Part shown: positions 12,946 to 20,462 of the stretch, piece by piece
How positions within the stretch are numbered: position 1 is the stretch's first letter
Layout of the letters: each line of letters opens with the position of its first letter
Assembly (NCBI GenBank): GCA_009699615.1
Contig: WLNV01000005.1
Location: 1-20,462, forward strand
Reading direction: 5' to 3'
DNA length: 20,462 nucleotides
From: Actinomycetota bacterium
GTDB lineage: Bacteria; Actinomycetota; Thermoleophilia; Solirubrobacterales; Solirubrobacteraceae
Translations under genes and position numbers: made by a program
Notes under the pieces: model-generated
What the model saw: the letters and a program-made list of their open reading frames with translations, nothing else
Databases searched by the model: none
What the model was told of the DNA's origin: nothing

Positions 12946-14712
12946 ATGCTTGACCCGCGCATCTACCGAGCCGCATTCGTCCCAGTGCTGTTCGTCCTAA
13001 TCATCGTCGCCTTCTCGCTTGAGAACAGGCCTGCTCCGCTGCGCTCGGATCTGGTCCCAGCGGCGTTCGACGGTGCCAGAGCTGCGCGGATGCTGACGGC
13101 GCTGAGCAACGAGTACCCGTCGCGGCGGCCCGGAAGCCCCGGCGATCAGAAGTTGGCGCTGCGCGTCGCGCAGGAGCTGCGCGCCGTGTTGCCGAAGGTC
13201 GCGATCCGTACGCGCGCAGTCAAGGATGCCAAGACCGTTGATGGTGAACGTGATCTCGTCACGGTCGAAGCGACGCTGCCAGGCTCGGCGCCCGGTGCAC
13301 AGGTGGTTCTAGTTGCCGCCCGTGACGCGCTGGCACCGCGTTCCTCTGCTGCTCTCTCGGGCACTGCCGCGCTGATCGAGATTGCCCGCGTGATCGCGCT
13401 CGCGCGGCCGCTCCGAAGCGTGACCTTCGCCTCGGTCAGCGGGTCGACAGGGGGGCAGGCCGGGATCCGGCAACTCGCGCAGCAGCTTCAGCAGCCGGTC
13501 GACGCGATCATCGTCCTCGGCGATCTCGCCGGACCGGTGACGACCGATCAGCTTGTGACCGGATGGGCGAGCTCGGCGGGCGCCGCGCCACTGGTTCTGT
13601 CACGGACCGTGGCAACTGCCCTGCGCGCTGAGACGGGACTGAAGGCCGCCTCACCGCTGGCGCGCAGCGAGCTTGCGCGGTTCGCGTGGCCGGTCACGAT
13701 CGGCCAGCAGGGCCCGCCGATAGCTGATGGAATCGCGACCGTTCTTCTCTCAGCCAGCGGCGAACTCCCCCCGGCCGGGGACGCCCCTGTCGATTCAACG
13801 CAGCTACAGGGCTTCGGCCGCGCTGCGCTTAGGTCGATAACGGCGCTCGACCAGAACCCGAAGATCTCCGGCGCCAGCCCGAGCCTCGACCTCGTCGTAA
13901 CACGCAAGCTGCTGCCACCGTGGGCAATCCGACTACTCGTTGCGGCGCTGCTGTTACCTGCGCTGTTGACTGCCGCCGATGGTTTCGCGCGACTGCGGCG
14001 CGAACGCTCGCCGGTCGCCCGCTGGATCGTCTGGGTGCTGGCAGCCGCACTGCCGTTCGCGCTCGCGGCGATCTTCATCCGTGCACTGGGTCTCTTCGGC
14101 GCGCTCAACGCCACGGCCCCGCCAGCCGCCCCTGGCTCTCTGCCATTCACGACCGCAGGCATCGGCGCGATCGTCAGCGCGCTCGTGATCTTCGCGCTCG
14201 CCTTCCTCGTACTGCGGCCGGTGATCAACCGGGCACTGACAGTCAGCGATTCGAGCCCTGCACCAGGGGCTGCTCTGGCCCCGCCGCTGATTGCCTGTCT
14301 CGCCTCGGCGGTGGTCTGGGCCTTCAATCCGTATGCAGCCGTGCTGCTGATCCTGCCCGCCAACATCTGGCTGCTGGTCGGCGCCCGTGAGCTGCCGCTG
14401 CGACGCCGATGGGCGACCTTCTGGATTCTGTTCAGTCTGCTCCCCATTCTCGCGGTCGCGCTCGTCTACCTCGACCAGTTCTCGCTTTCGGTTCCTGGTC
14501 TGCTCTGGTTCATCTTCCTTTCGCTCGCTGGCGGCACCCCTCCGCTGCTGATCGCGGTGGGCTGGTGCGTCGCCTGTGGGGCTGCCGCTGCAGCTCTGCT
14601 CCACACGGCGCGCCGCGCCGGTGCCCCGGATCAGGCGATCACGGTTCGTGGGCCGGTCAGCTACGCCGGCCCCGGGTCGTTAGGTGGAGTCGACTCAGCC
14701 CGTCGGCGCTGA
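12946..14712 (+). CDS. Polytopic membrane protein with degenerate M28-peptidase-like ectodomain
   Basis: The 588-residue protein has one N-terminal helix (about 8-24), a domain of some 300 residues, and seven or eight further membrane helices from 325 to about 552. The ectodomain follows the M28 zinc-aminopeptidase plan: YPSRRPGSPGDQKLA, then VVLVAARDAL, SSAALSGTAALIEIA, SVTFASVSGSTGGQAG and VLGDLAGP. In active members the matching positions read A-H-x-D, A-N-D-x-x-S-G, G-E-E and D. Here His, the metal-bridging Asp and both Glu are missing, while the last Asp (193) remains. It is therefore probably a pseudoenzyme with a binding or scaffolding role. The gene is divergent from a two-component system. 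Its 3' end overlaps thiL by 18 bases on the other strand. The fold assignment is by motif spacing only. Confidence 0.75.
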   Translation: MLDPRIYRAAFVPVLFVLIIVAFSLENRPAPLRSDLVPAAFDGARAARMLTALSNEYPSRRPGSPGDQKLALRVAQELRAVLPKVAIRTRAVKDAKTVDGERDLVTVEATLPGSAPGAQVVLVAARDALAPRSSAALSGTAALIEIARVIALARPLRSVTFASVSGSTGGQAGIRQLAQQLQQPVDAIIVLGDLAGPVTTDQLVTGWASSAGAAPLVLSRTVATALRAETGLKAASPLARSELARFAWPVTIGQQGPPIADGIATVLLSASGELPPAGDAPVDSTQLQGFGRAALRSITALDQNPKISGASPSLDLVVTRKLLPPWAIRLLVAALLLPALLTAADGFARLRRERSPVARWIVWVLAAALPFALAAIFIRALGLFGALNATAPPAAPGSLPFTTAGIGAIVSALVIFALAFLVLRPVINRALTVSDSSPAPGAALAPPLIACLASAVVWAFNPYAAVLLILPANIWLLVGARELPLRRRWATFWILFSLLPILAVALVYLDQFSLSVPGLLWFIFLSLAGGTPPLLIAVGWCVACGAAAAALLHTARRAGAPDQAITVRGPVSYAGPGSLGGVDSARRR

Positions 14713-15684
14713 CGGATCGTCGCCGACGCGGTGCTCGTAACCGTGCAGCTCAACGCTTCGACCATCTGAGTCGATGAAGCGAACCTCGGCAGGCCCGTCG
14801 GTGACGCTGCCGATGCGGATCAAGCCGTCGACGGCGGCAGCGGCGGCCTCGGGCAGCGCGCTGCAGAGTTCGAAGTCCTCGCCGCCGCTGGCGGCAAATT
14901 GCGCTGCGTCGCGGCCTAGCTCCCGCGCTATCTGCGCGACGCCTTCGGCCAGCGGGATCGCGGCCAGATCGATCTCCAACGTGACACCACTGCGAGCCGC
15001 AATCTCGCCTGCGTCGGTCGCGAGTCCATCGGAGATGTCGATCAGCGCATCGGCGCCGGCCGCGCGCAGTTGCCGCGCGCAATCGAACCTCGGCTGTGGC
15101 CGGAGCTGGGCGGAGATCAGCGCTTCCGCCAGCGGCTGCGGAAGCGCGCTCCCCGCCGCGCCCTCGAGCAAAGCCAGCCCGGCTGCTGCCGCGCCGAGAG
15201 GGCCGCTCACATAGACGCCGTCGCCGGCCTTGGCGCCGGCACGGCCGACGAGCTGATCGGCATCTTCGCTCCATCCAACGACCGTGACCGAGCAGAAGAG
15301 AACCGGTGACCTGACCAGATCGCCGCCGGCGATCGTGACCGAGTTCAGCTTCGCAAGCGCCTCGGCTGCGGCCGCGAGGCTGAGAACGTCGCCGTCGGTC
15401 AATCCGTCGGGAATACCGAGCGAGAGATAGGCCTCGCCCGGTTCGGCAGCCATCGCTGCCAGATCGGAGAGCGCAACGGCAAGTGCCTTGTGGCCTACAT
15501 CGGCAACGCCGACACGTTCGTGATCGAGGCGAAAGTGAATCCCGTCAACGATCGAGTCGACGCTGGTCACGCAGTACGGCTTCGAGCGAATCACGGCGCA
15601 GTCGTCGCCGATCCAGTTGACGTTGCGCTCGCCGCGCTGGGCGAACAGCTGCTCAAAGGCGCTGATGAGCGACCTTTCGCTCAC
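14695..15684 (-). CDS. thiL: Thiamine-monophosphate kinase
   Basis: ThiL phosphorylates thiamine monophosphate to the cofactor thiamine diphosphate using ATP, in the cytoplasm. The 329-residue product has the family motifs in order: GDDCAVI (26-32), SVDSIVDGIHF (41-51), ALSDLAAMAAEP with Asp74, IAGGDLVRS (118-125), LIDISDGLATDA (Asp219) and SGGEDFEL (266-273). These are the Mg-ATP and substrate-binding residues of the PurM-like fold. It begins with GTG 15684, preceded by AGAAGG six bases upstream. That Shine-Dalgarno starts inside the infA stop codon, so the two genes are tightly coupled. Other thiamine genes are not in the window. Confidence 0.95.
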   Translation of the reverse strand: MSERSLISAFEQLFAQRGERNVNWIGDDCAVIRSKPYCVTSVDSIVDGIHFRLDHERVGVADVGHKALAVALSDLAAMAAEPGEAYLSLGIPDGLTDGDVLSLAAAAEALAKLNSVTIAGGDLVRSPVLFCSVTVVGWSEDADQLVGRAGAKAGDGVYVSGPLGAAAAGLALLEGAAGSALPQPLAEALISAQLRPQPRFDCARQLRAAGADALIDISDGLATDAGEIAARSGVTLEIDLAAIPLAEGVAQIARELGRDAAQFAASGGEDFELCSALPEAAAAAVDGLIRIGSVTDGPAEVRFIDSDGRSVELHGYEHRVGDDPSAPTG

Positions 15685-15694
15685 TTACAACCTT

Positions 15695-15913
15695 CTAGCG
15701 GTGTCGGTAGACAATCCGCGCTCGGTCGAGGTCGTAAGGCGAGACCTCCACGCGGACGCGGTCACCGGGAAGAATTCGGATCCGGTAGCGGCGCATCTTG
15801 CCGGCTACGTGACCGAGCACCAGATGGCCGTTGTCGAGCTTGACGCGGAACATCGCGTTGGGCAGCGCCTCAACGACGTCGCCTTCGAACTCAACTTTCT
15901 CTTCCTTGGCCAT
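15695..15913 (-). CDS. infA: Translation initiation factor IF-1
   Basis: IF-1 is a small OB-fold protein that occupies the A site of the 30S subunit during initiation. The 72-residue product has the standard length and nearly the whole signature: EGDVVEALPNAMFRVKLDNG, then GKMRRYRIRILPGDRVRVE and SPYDLDRARIVYR. LGHVAGKMRRYRI is slightly unusual where most have LAHISGKMRKNYI. infA usually sits beside rpmJ and rpsM in the ribosomal operon; here it lies 30 bases after a penicillin-binding protein gene and 10 bases before thiL. It may be a second copy or a relocated single one. TACGGT eight bases before the ATG suggests its own near-leaderless transcript. Confidence 0.95.
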   Translation of the reverse strand: MAKEEKVEFEGDVVEALPNAMFRVKLDNGHLVLGHVAGKMRRYRIRILPGDRVRVEVSPYDLDRARIVYRHR

Positions 15914-15921
15914 CAGCGCTG

Positions 15922-15927
15922 ACCGTA
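15922..15927 (-). promoter_or_regulatory. Candidate -10 box (TACGGT) for infA
   Basis: Minus-strand TACGGT lies eight bases before the infA ATG, within the 30-base gap after the PBP stop. Starting seven bases downstream leaves about one leader base. CTGACC, a partial -35 match, is 14 bases upstream, shorter than ideal. Confidence 0.4.
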
Positions 15928-15943
15928 GCAGTCGCTGCGCCGG

Positions 15944-18139
15944 TCAGCCGGGCGTTACGCCACCTGTGCCGGGATCGACTGGCGTTGGTTCCGGTGGCGG
16001 CTTGGGCTTTGGTGTCGGCGTTGGTGTCGGCACCGGAGTCGGCGTCGGCTTGGGGTTCGGCGGTGATTCGTACTGGCCGCCGTTGTTCTTCTTGTCCTTC
16101 GGCTTCTTGTCCTTCTTCTTGTTCTTGTCCTCGGCGAGCGGATCGACGGCGTCGCCAGGCGCGCCATTGGTGGCATACGTACCGAGGAAGTCTTGGGCGA
16201 CGAATGGTTCCTTTGGATCAGGGAACGCGTCGCAGGCACGCCCTTCCATCGCGACCTGCATGAAGTCGTGGAAGATCGACGCAGGAGCTTGGCCGCCGAA
16301 CATTCCCGTTGAGATCGCAGCGTCAGGGAAGCCGACCCAGACGGCAGTGTTCAGCGAGGTCGTGAAGCCGTCGAACCAAGCGTCGGTGAAGTTGCTGGTC
16401 GTGCCGGTCTTGCCAGCGGTCGGGCAGCCGAGCGCAGCGCCGGTCCCGGTCCCGCCCTGAACATTTGCCTCCATCGCCTTGACGGCTTCGTGCGTCTGGC
16501 CATCGGTGAAGACCTTGACGCGGTTGCGGCGACCGAGCGACGTGTCGACGGAGCCATCGGCGAACTCGACCTTCTTGATCGCCACCGGACGGATTCTCCA
16601 GCCACCGTTGTTGACGGTCACGTAGGCGCTCGTCATCTCAAGCGGCGAAACACCGTTCGTCAGACCCCCAAGTCCCTCAGCCGGGTAGGCGTCGAGGTGG
16701 CTGGTGATTCCCATGTCGTAGGCCGTCTTGCGGACCTCTTCAGGCCCGACGTCGAGGTCAAGCTGCTGGAAGACGGTGTTGTCGGAGCGCACCAGCGCGT
16801 CGAAGATCGTCGTTGAGCCCGCGTAGGAGTGGTCATCGGTCTGAACGTCGATCGGCGTGCCGGTTGCCTCGTCGACGAACTTCAGTGGCTTCGACTCGTA
16901 CGTGACCTTGTTGATGTCTACTCCTTGGCGCAGCGCCGCCATCATCACCATCACCTTGAAGGTTGAGCCCGGCTGGCGCTTGCCTTGCGAAGCGAGGTTG
17001 AACTTTGAGGCCGAGTAGTCGCCTGACGAGGCCATCGCCTTGATGTAGCCGGTCTTGGGGTCGATCGAAACGACTGCTGCCGAAGGCGCCCCCGGGTAAC
17101 CGAGCTGCCCGGCAATCGAGGTGCGAGCCGCCTCCTGCAATCTCAGATCGACGGTTGTGAATACCTTCATCCCACCTGCGCGCACGCGTTCAGCGCCATA
17201 GCGCTTGATCAGCTCGTTGCGGACGTAGTCGAAGAAGTAGCCCTCGCGGCGCTGCGCGTAATAGCTGTTGCTCTTGACGCCGAGCGGCTGCCGCTGCGCG
17301 TCGACTTTCTGCGCTTCGCTGATGTAGCCCTCGTCTGCCATCTGGTTGAGGACCTCGCTTCGCCGCGCGCGTGCCAGCTTCGGAGCGAGGAACGGGTTGT
17401 ATTGCGACGGCGCCTGCGGCAGTCCGGCCAGCAGGGCCGACTCAGGGAGCGTCAGCTTGCTCGCCGGCTTGTCAAAGAAGACTCGCGACGCCGCCTCTAC
17501 GCCAACGGCAGTCTGGCCACCGACTGTCCCGTAGGGGACGTTGTTGAGGTATTCGGTCAGGATCCAGCGCTTGCCAGCCTCGCCGGGGTGCTTGCTCTCA
17601 AGGTCCGTCGCCAGCTTGGCCTCGCGGATTTTACGCGTGATCGTGCGCTCTTTGTTGCCCTCGAAGAGGTTGCGCACCAGCTGCATCGTCAATGTTGAGC
17701 CGCCCTGTACTGTCGCCCCGCTGGAGACGTTCTTTACGGCGGCGCGCACCACTCCTTCGTAATCGACACCGTTGTGCTTGTAGAAACGGCGGTCCTCGAT
17801 CGCGACGGTTGCGTTGCGCATGTCGTCTGTCATTGCGGTCTGGTCTACCGTCGTGCGCAGCACGTCGCCCTGGATGAAACCGAGCCGTGTTCCGTCGGCT
17901 GAATAGACCGCTGAAGTAGCGCCCTGTTCACTCGGCTTGAGGGCCGACAGCTTCGGCGCTGACGACGCGACCGACGCTAGATAGCCGAATCCGCCGAGAA
18001 CCGCGATGAATGCGGCCGCTCCACCGACTGCGAGCAGCGCAAAGATCGCTCGCCCGGCACCTGCTTGGCTGCGATGACGACGAAGTTTTCGGCTGCGTAG
18101 AGACACGTGAGTAGTTGTTCGCGGCAGTCTGGTCGGCAC
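15944..18139 (-). CDS. Class A penicillin-binding protein (glycosyltransferase GT51 plus transpeptidase)
   Basis: This bifunctional enzyme polymerises lipid II and cross-links peptides outside the membrane. The 731-residue product has a basic N terminus, one membrane helix (about 31-56) and a GT51 domain with EDRRFYKHNGVD (Glu115), GGSTLTMQLVRNL, RKIREAKLA and LTEYLNNVPYG. The transpeptidase domain has PGSTFK (nucleophile Ser392, Lys395), SDN (452-454) and KTGTT (577-581), all intact. A C-terminal tail follows: a Lys/Asp-rich stretch (669-685), then Pro-Thr repeats to the end. Such tails may interact with the wall. The start is GTG 18139, with GGAAG directly against it, so a start further in (GTG at residue 12) is possible. 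It leads into infA and thiL. Confidence 0.96.
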   Translation of the reverse strand: MPTRLPRTTTHVSLRSRKLRRHRSQAGAGRAIFALLAVGGAAAFIAVLGGFGYLASVASSAPKLSALKPSEQGATSAVYSADGTRLGFIQGDVLRTTVDQTAMTDDMRNATVAIEDRRFYKHNGVDYEGVVRAAVKNVSSGATVQGGSTLTMQLVRNLFEGNKERTITRKIREAKLATDLESKHPGEAGKRWILTEYLNNVPYGTVGGQTAVGVEAASRVFFDKPASKLTLPESALLAGLPQAPSQYNPFLAPKLARARRSEVLNQMADEGYISEAQKVDAQRQPLGVKSNSYYAQRREGYFFDYVRNELIKRYGAERVRAGGMKVFTTVDLRLQEAARTSIAGQLGYPGAPSAAVVSIDPKTGYIKAMASSGDYSASKFNLASQGKRQPGSTFKVMVMMAALRQGVDINKVTYESKPLKFVDEATGTPIDVQTDDHSYAGSTTIFDALVRSDNTVFQQLDLDVGPEEVRKTAYDMGITSHLDAYPAEGLGGLTNGVSPLEMTSAYVTVNNGGWRIRPVAIKKVEFADGSVDTSLGRRNRVKVFTDGQTHEAVKAMEANVQGGTGTGAALGCPTAGKTGTTSNFTDAWFDGFTTSLNTAVWVGFPDAAISTGMFGGQAPASIFHDFMQVAMEGRACDAFPDPKEPFVAQDFLGTYATNGAPGDAVDPLAEDKNKKKDKKPKDKKNNGGQYESPPNPKPTPTPVPTPTPTPKPKPPPEPTPVDPGTGGVTPG

Positions 18140-18176
18140 CTTCCAAAAGCGCCCATATCCACAGCGAAGAGAGGCA

Positions 18177-18182
18177 ATTCTA
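18177..18182 (-). promoter_or_regulatory. Candidate -10 box (TAGAAT) for the PBP gene
   Basis: TAGAAT on the minus strand is close to the consensus and lies 37 bases before the GTG start, in the 116-base gap divergent from the HAD gene. It would give a leader of about 30 bases. No -35 at 16-18 bases was recognised. The rest of the gap (18140-18255) shows no clear structure. Confidence 0.4.
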
Positions 18183-18255
18183 GCTGGTGGGGTATCAGTG
18201 AAGCGCCGCTTGATTGGCAGGTTCAGGACGCTAATGAGGGAACATCACAGCAACG

Positions 18256-18963
18256 ATGGCCAATTCATTGCCCACCGGCTTGCCGGAGATCGTTTCGCTC
18301 GACGCGCTCGGAACGTTGATCGAGGTCGTTGATCCTGTCGGCGGACTGCTCGAGGCCCTGGCCGGTCGCGGCGTAACCGTCAGCGCCGACGAGGCTGCGC
18401 ACGCGCTCGGCGCCGAGATGGGCTACTACCGCGCCAACAGCCCGTTCGCCGGGACCCGCGAAGGGCTCGAACAGCTGCGCGACCGCTCGACCGAGGTACT
18501 CGCAGAGGCCCTTCCCGAGTCGGCGTCGGTGATTGGCTTTGACGCAATGCGTGAGGCGCTCGGGGAGGCGGTTCGCTTCGCTCCCTTTGCTGAAGTTCAC
18601 GGCGTTCTGGATCGTCTCCGGGCGGCAGGCGCCCGCCTCGTAATCGTCAGCAACTGGGACATCTCGCTCTACGACGTGCTCGATCAGACAGGTCTGCGCG
18701 AGCGCGTTGACGGCGTCGTGATCTCGGCCGAGGAGGGGCTGGCGAAACCTGACCCGGAGCTGATCCGGCGAGCTGTCAGCCGCGTCGGCGGAACCGGCGA
18801 GTCGACCGTCTGGCACGTAGGCGACGACCCGGCCTCCGATCTTGCGATGGCACGAGCGGCCGGGGTCCTTCCCGTGCTGGTTGATCGCTACAAGCAATAC
18901 GGCGAGCTGAACGACGAAATCGTGCTCGATTCGCTCGATCGCCTGTTGACTGGCGATCGCTAA
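18256..18963 (+). CDS. HAD-superfamily hydrolase
   Basis: HAD hydrolases are mostly small-molecule phosphatases that form an aspartyl-phosphate. The 235-residue product has motif I SLDALGTLIE (nucleophile Asp16), a helical cap (about 25-105), motif II LVIVSNWD (Ser132), motif III Lys164 in GLAKPDPELI and motif IV WHVGDDPASDLAMA (Asp190, Asp191). The order and size fit subfamily IA. The second Asp of motif I, the usual acid/base, is Leu18; some HAD families with D-A-x-G-T also lack it. The substrate cannot be told. GAGGG lies 15 bases before the ATG, rather far for a Shine-Dalgarno. The CPBP protease gene follows after 11 bases and is probably co-transcribed. Confidence 0.88.
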   Translation: MANSLPTGLPEIVSLDALGTLIEVVDPVGGLLEALAGRGVTVSADEAAHALGAEMGYYRANSPFAGTREGLEQLRDRSTEVLAEALPESASVIGFDAMREALGEAVRFAPFAEVHGVLDRLRAAGARLVIVSNWDISLYDVLDQTGLRERVDGVVISAEEGLAKPDPELIRRAVSRVGGTGESTVWHVGDDPASDLAMARAAGVLPVLVDRYKQYGELNDEIVLDSLDRLLTGDR

Positions 18964-18974
18964 AGTTGCCGCCG

Positions 18975-19883
18975 ATGTCGACCGCCTACCCCGAGGGGCT
19001 GCCAGCGCCGTTCGTTCACCCCTCGCCGCCGCAGCGACCGGAGCTTCCCGACGGCGTTGAGCCAACCTCGATCGCGCCAGATTGGCGCGTCTGGATGGGA
19101 TTCTCGGCGCTGCTCGTTGGCTTTGTCGCAGCCGCTGTAGGCGCCGTCATTCTTACCCTGATCGGCGGCGCCTTCGATGGCTCGGTAGTTGCAAGTGGCA
19201 AGCTCGCCAATCCGTCGCCGGCGGTCAACATTCTCGCGACGGTAGTTCAGGATCTCTGCCTGATCGGCGCAGCCGTGATCTTCGCGCGGATCGCTGGTCG
19301 CCCACGGCCGTGGGATTTCGGCCTGCGCGCAACGCGCTTCTGGCCTGCCGTTGGTTGGGGGCTCGTGACATGGGCGGCATTCCTCGCCGTCACGCTGGCT
19401 TGGGTCAACCTGGTCGGCGCCGAGAACACGAGTGAGAAGCTGCCCACCGAGCTGGGCGCCGACAAGAGCAGATTGGCGCTCGTATGCGTCGGCATTCTGG
19501 TCTGTGTCTTAGCGCCGCTGGCTGAGGAGTTCTTCTTCCGCGGCTTCTTCTTCACGGCATTGCGGTCATGGAAGGGGATCTGGCCAGCGGCAGTTACGAC
19601 CGGATTGATCTTCGGTGCGATCCACGCCGGTTCATCGAACATCGCCTTTCTGGTTCCGTTGGCCTTCTTCGGATTCGCGCTCTGCCTGCTCTACGCCAAG
19701 ACCGGGTCGATCTATCCGTGCATTGCGATTCACGCCGCGAACAACTCAATCGCCTTCTGTTCCTCTCAAGGTTGGGGCTGGCAGATGGTCCCGGTGTTGA
19801 TTGGCACGCTGGCGATCGTGGCTTTGATCTGTTGGCTGGTCCGGCTGGCGGCAGGCCCGGCGCCGGCCTCGGCGCTGAGCTGA
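18975..19883 (+). CDS. CPBP-family intramembrane metalloprotease
   Basis: This 302-residue integral membrane protein carries the three CPBP (CAAX protease and bacteriocin-processing, ABI) motifs: EEFFFRG (Glu184, Glu185, Arg189), FGAIH (His217) and HAANN (His253, Asn257). These are the presumed metal-binding residues. A Pro-rich cytoplasmic-type N terminus (about 1-38) is followed by about eight hydrophobic segments. Bacterial members cleave membrane proteins or give immunity to peptide toxins, but the substrate here is unknown. ATG 18975 is preferred; the frame is open from TTG 18966, only three codons earlier. There is no Shine-Dalgarno, and the start lies 11 bases after the HAD stop, so translation may depend on re-initiation. 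Confidence 0.9.
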   Translation: MSTAYPEGLPAPFVHPSPPQRPELPDGVEPTSIAPDWRVWMGFSALLVGFVAAAVGAVILTLIGGAFDGSVVASGKLANPSPAVNILATVVQDLCLIGAAVIFARIAGRPRPWDFGLRATRFWPAVGWGLVTWAAFLAVTLAWVNLVGAENTSEKLPTELGADKSRLALVCVGILVCVLAPLAEEFFFRGFFFTALRSWKGIWPAAVTTGLIFGAIHAGSSNIAFLVPLAFFGFALCLLYAKTGSIYPCIAIHAANNSIAFCSSQGWGWQMVPVLIGTLAIVALICWLVRLAAGPAPASALS

Positions 19884-19905
19884 CGCAATCCGGGGGAGGG
19901 CGACG

Positions 19906-19911
19906 TACAAT
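19906..19911 (+). promoter_or_regulatory. -10 box (TACAAT) for a leaderless mRNA
   Basis: TACAAT, a near-consensus -10, is followed by six bases and then GTG 19918, the start of a signal-peptide protein. A transcript starting at that G would have no leader. CTGACG about 20 bases upstream is a weak -35 candidate. A GGGGGAGG stretch (19892-19899) is too far from the GTG to act as a Shine-Dalgarno. Confidence 0.55.
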
Positions 19912-19917
19912 CTGTCG

Positions 19918-20462
19918 GTGGCCCGCCGTCGATGCGCTATTGGTTCCGCAGTTCTTTCGCTCGCGCTGCTGGCAGTCCCTGCCGTGGCCGCCGCGCAGGA
20001 CCCTGTGCCGGAGCTCACGGAGCCACCGGTTGTCCAGGTCAAGACGACGATCAAACTCGGCTTCACCGGCCTGACCCAGCGGCAGGTTCTCGGCGGCGAG
20101 TCTTGGACGATCAAGGGAACGGTCGGGACCTTTGTGGCCGGGCAGAACGTTGTGCTGACGATCACGCGCCGCGGCCGCAAGCTGATCACGCGGACACTCG
20201 CGATCAAGCAGGACGGCTCTGTAGGCCGCTTCGCGTTGCCGATGAAGCTGAACCAAGGTGGTCGGTTGACGATCCGCGCTAGCCATGCTGCGACGGCCGA
20301 GATGGCGGCAGCGCAGTCCAGTTCGGTGCGTGTCAGGGTCGTTTCGCGCTATGCACGGGCTGGCGACCGCGGACTGGCTGTCAAGTATCTCCAGAGTCGG
20401 CTCTCAAGGCTCGGCTACGTAGTCGGAAAGCGCGGCTTCTATGACTCGCGCACCGGGCGCGC
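19918..20462 (+). CDS. Secreted protein with peptidoglycan-binding domain, probable L,D-transpeptidase (partial, 5' part)
   Basis: The frame runs from GTG 19918 to the window edge without a stop, giving 181 complete codons. The N terminus (MARRRCAIGSAVLSLALLAV, then PAVAAAQ) is a signal peptide with a probable AxA cleavage site near residue 27. A beta-rich region follows (about 40-140: IKLGFTGLTQRQ, WTIKGTVGTFVAGQNVVLTI), then the start of a PG_binding_1 repeat, RAGDRGLAVKYLQSRLSRLG and YVVGKRGFYDSRTG. In actinobacteria this layout often ends in a YkuD L,D-transpeptidase domain, which makes 3-3 peptidoglycan cross-links; that part is outside the window, so the enzyme name is inferred. A TACAAT box six bases upstream supports this start. 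Confidence 0.75.
   Translation, partial: MARRRCAIGSAVLSLALLAVPAVAAAQDPVPELTEPPVVQVKTTIKLGFTGLTQRQVLGGESWTIKGTVGTFVAGQNVVLTITRRGRKLITRTLAIKQDGSVGRFALPMKLNQGGRLTIRASHAATAEMAAAQSSSVRVRVVSRYARAGDRGLAVKYLQSRLSRLGYVVGKRGFYDSRTGR

Noticed and set aside
15950..16140. Tandem DNA repeat near the PBP 3' end
   Set aside because: The pattern reflects codons for the Pro-Thr and Lys-rich protein tail and is not an independent repeat element.
1..20462. tRNA, rRNA, CRISPR, phage or plasmid genes
   Set aside because: No cloverleaf-like segment, rRNA motif, spaced direct repeats or mobile-element proteins were recognised. All larger segments are covered by ordinary genes.

Overview
The window looks like chromosomal DNA from a high-GC (roughly 60-65 % by eye) Gram-positive actinobacterium. 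The best guess is the Thermoleophilia/Solirubrobacterales. This rests on inference from the actinobacterial style of the proteins, frequent GTG starts, few Shine-Dalgarno sequences, an Ala/Glu-rich ribosomal S6 tail and a Pro/Thr-tailed class A penicillin-binding protein. No database search was possible. No rRNA, tRNA, CRISPR array, insertion sequence or phage gene was seen, and no gap between genes exceeds about 160 bases.

Layout. (1) 1-3153: nucleotide-sugar genes on alternating strands: the end of a UDP-GlcNAc 2-epimerase, a UDP-sugar 6-dehydrogenase, a Gfo/Idh/MocA oxidoreductase and a left-handed beta-helix N-acetyltransferase. They resemble the WbpI/A/B/D set that makes diacetamido-mannuronic acid for surface polysaccharide; the expected aminotransferase is not in view. 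(2) 3150-8788, minus strand: the conserved replication/translation block rpsF-ssb-rpsR-rplI-dnaB-(dnaC-like loader)-purA. (3) 8835-9239: a small unknown membrane-anchored Pro-rich protein. (4) 9251-10717: a trehalose-6-phosphate synthase family enzyme. (5) 10769-12903: a histidine kinase and OmpR-type regulator pair, divergent from (6) 12946-14712, a polytopic membrane protein with a degenerate M28-peptidase-like ectodomain. (7) 14695-18139, minus strand: class A PBP, infA and thiL. (8) 18256-20462, plus strand: a HAD hydrolase, a CPBP membrane protease and the start of a secreted protein with a peptidoglycan-binding domain, probably an L,D-transpeptidase cut by the window edge.

Most genes are housekeeping or envelope functions. 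The least explained features are: a chain of five adjacent inverted repeats filling the ssb-rpsR spacer; the M28-like protein that has lost most of its zinc ligands; the long acidic S6 tail beside an Arg/Asp S18 tail; a run of TANNNT boxes 6-10 bases before start codons that lack Shine-Dalgarno sites, suggesting leaderless or near-leaderless mRNAs; a symmetric TAGGGTA box between two divergent sugar genes; and an infA gene sitting between cell-wall and thiamine genes.
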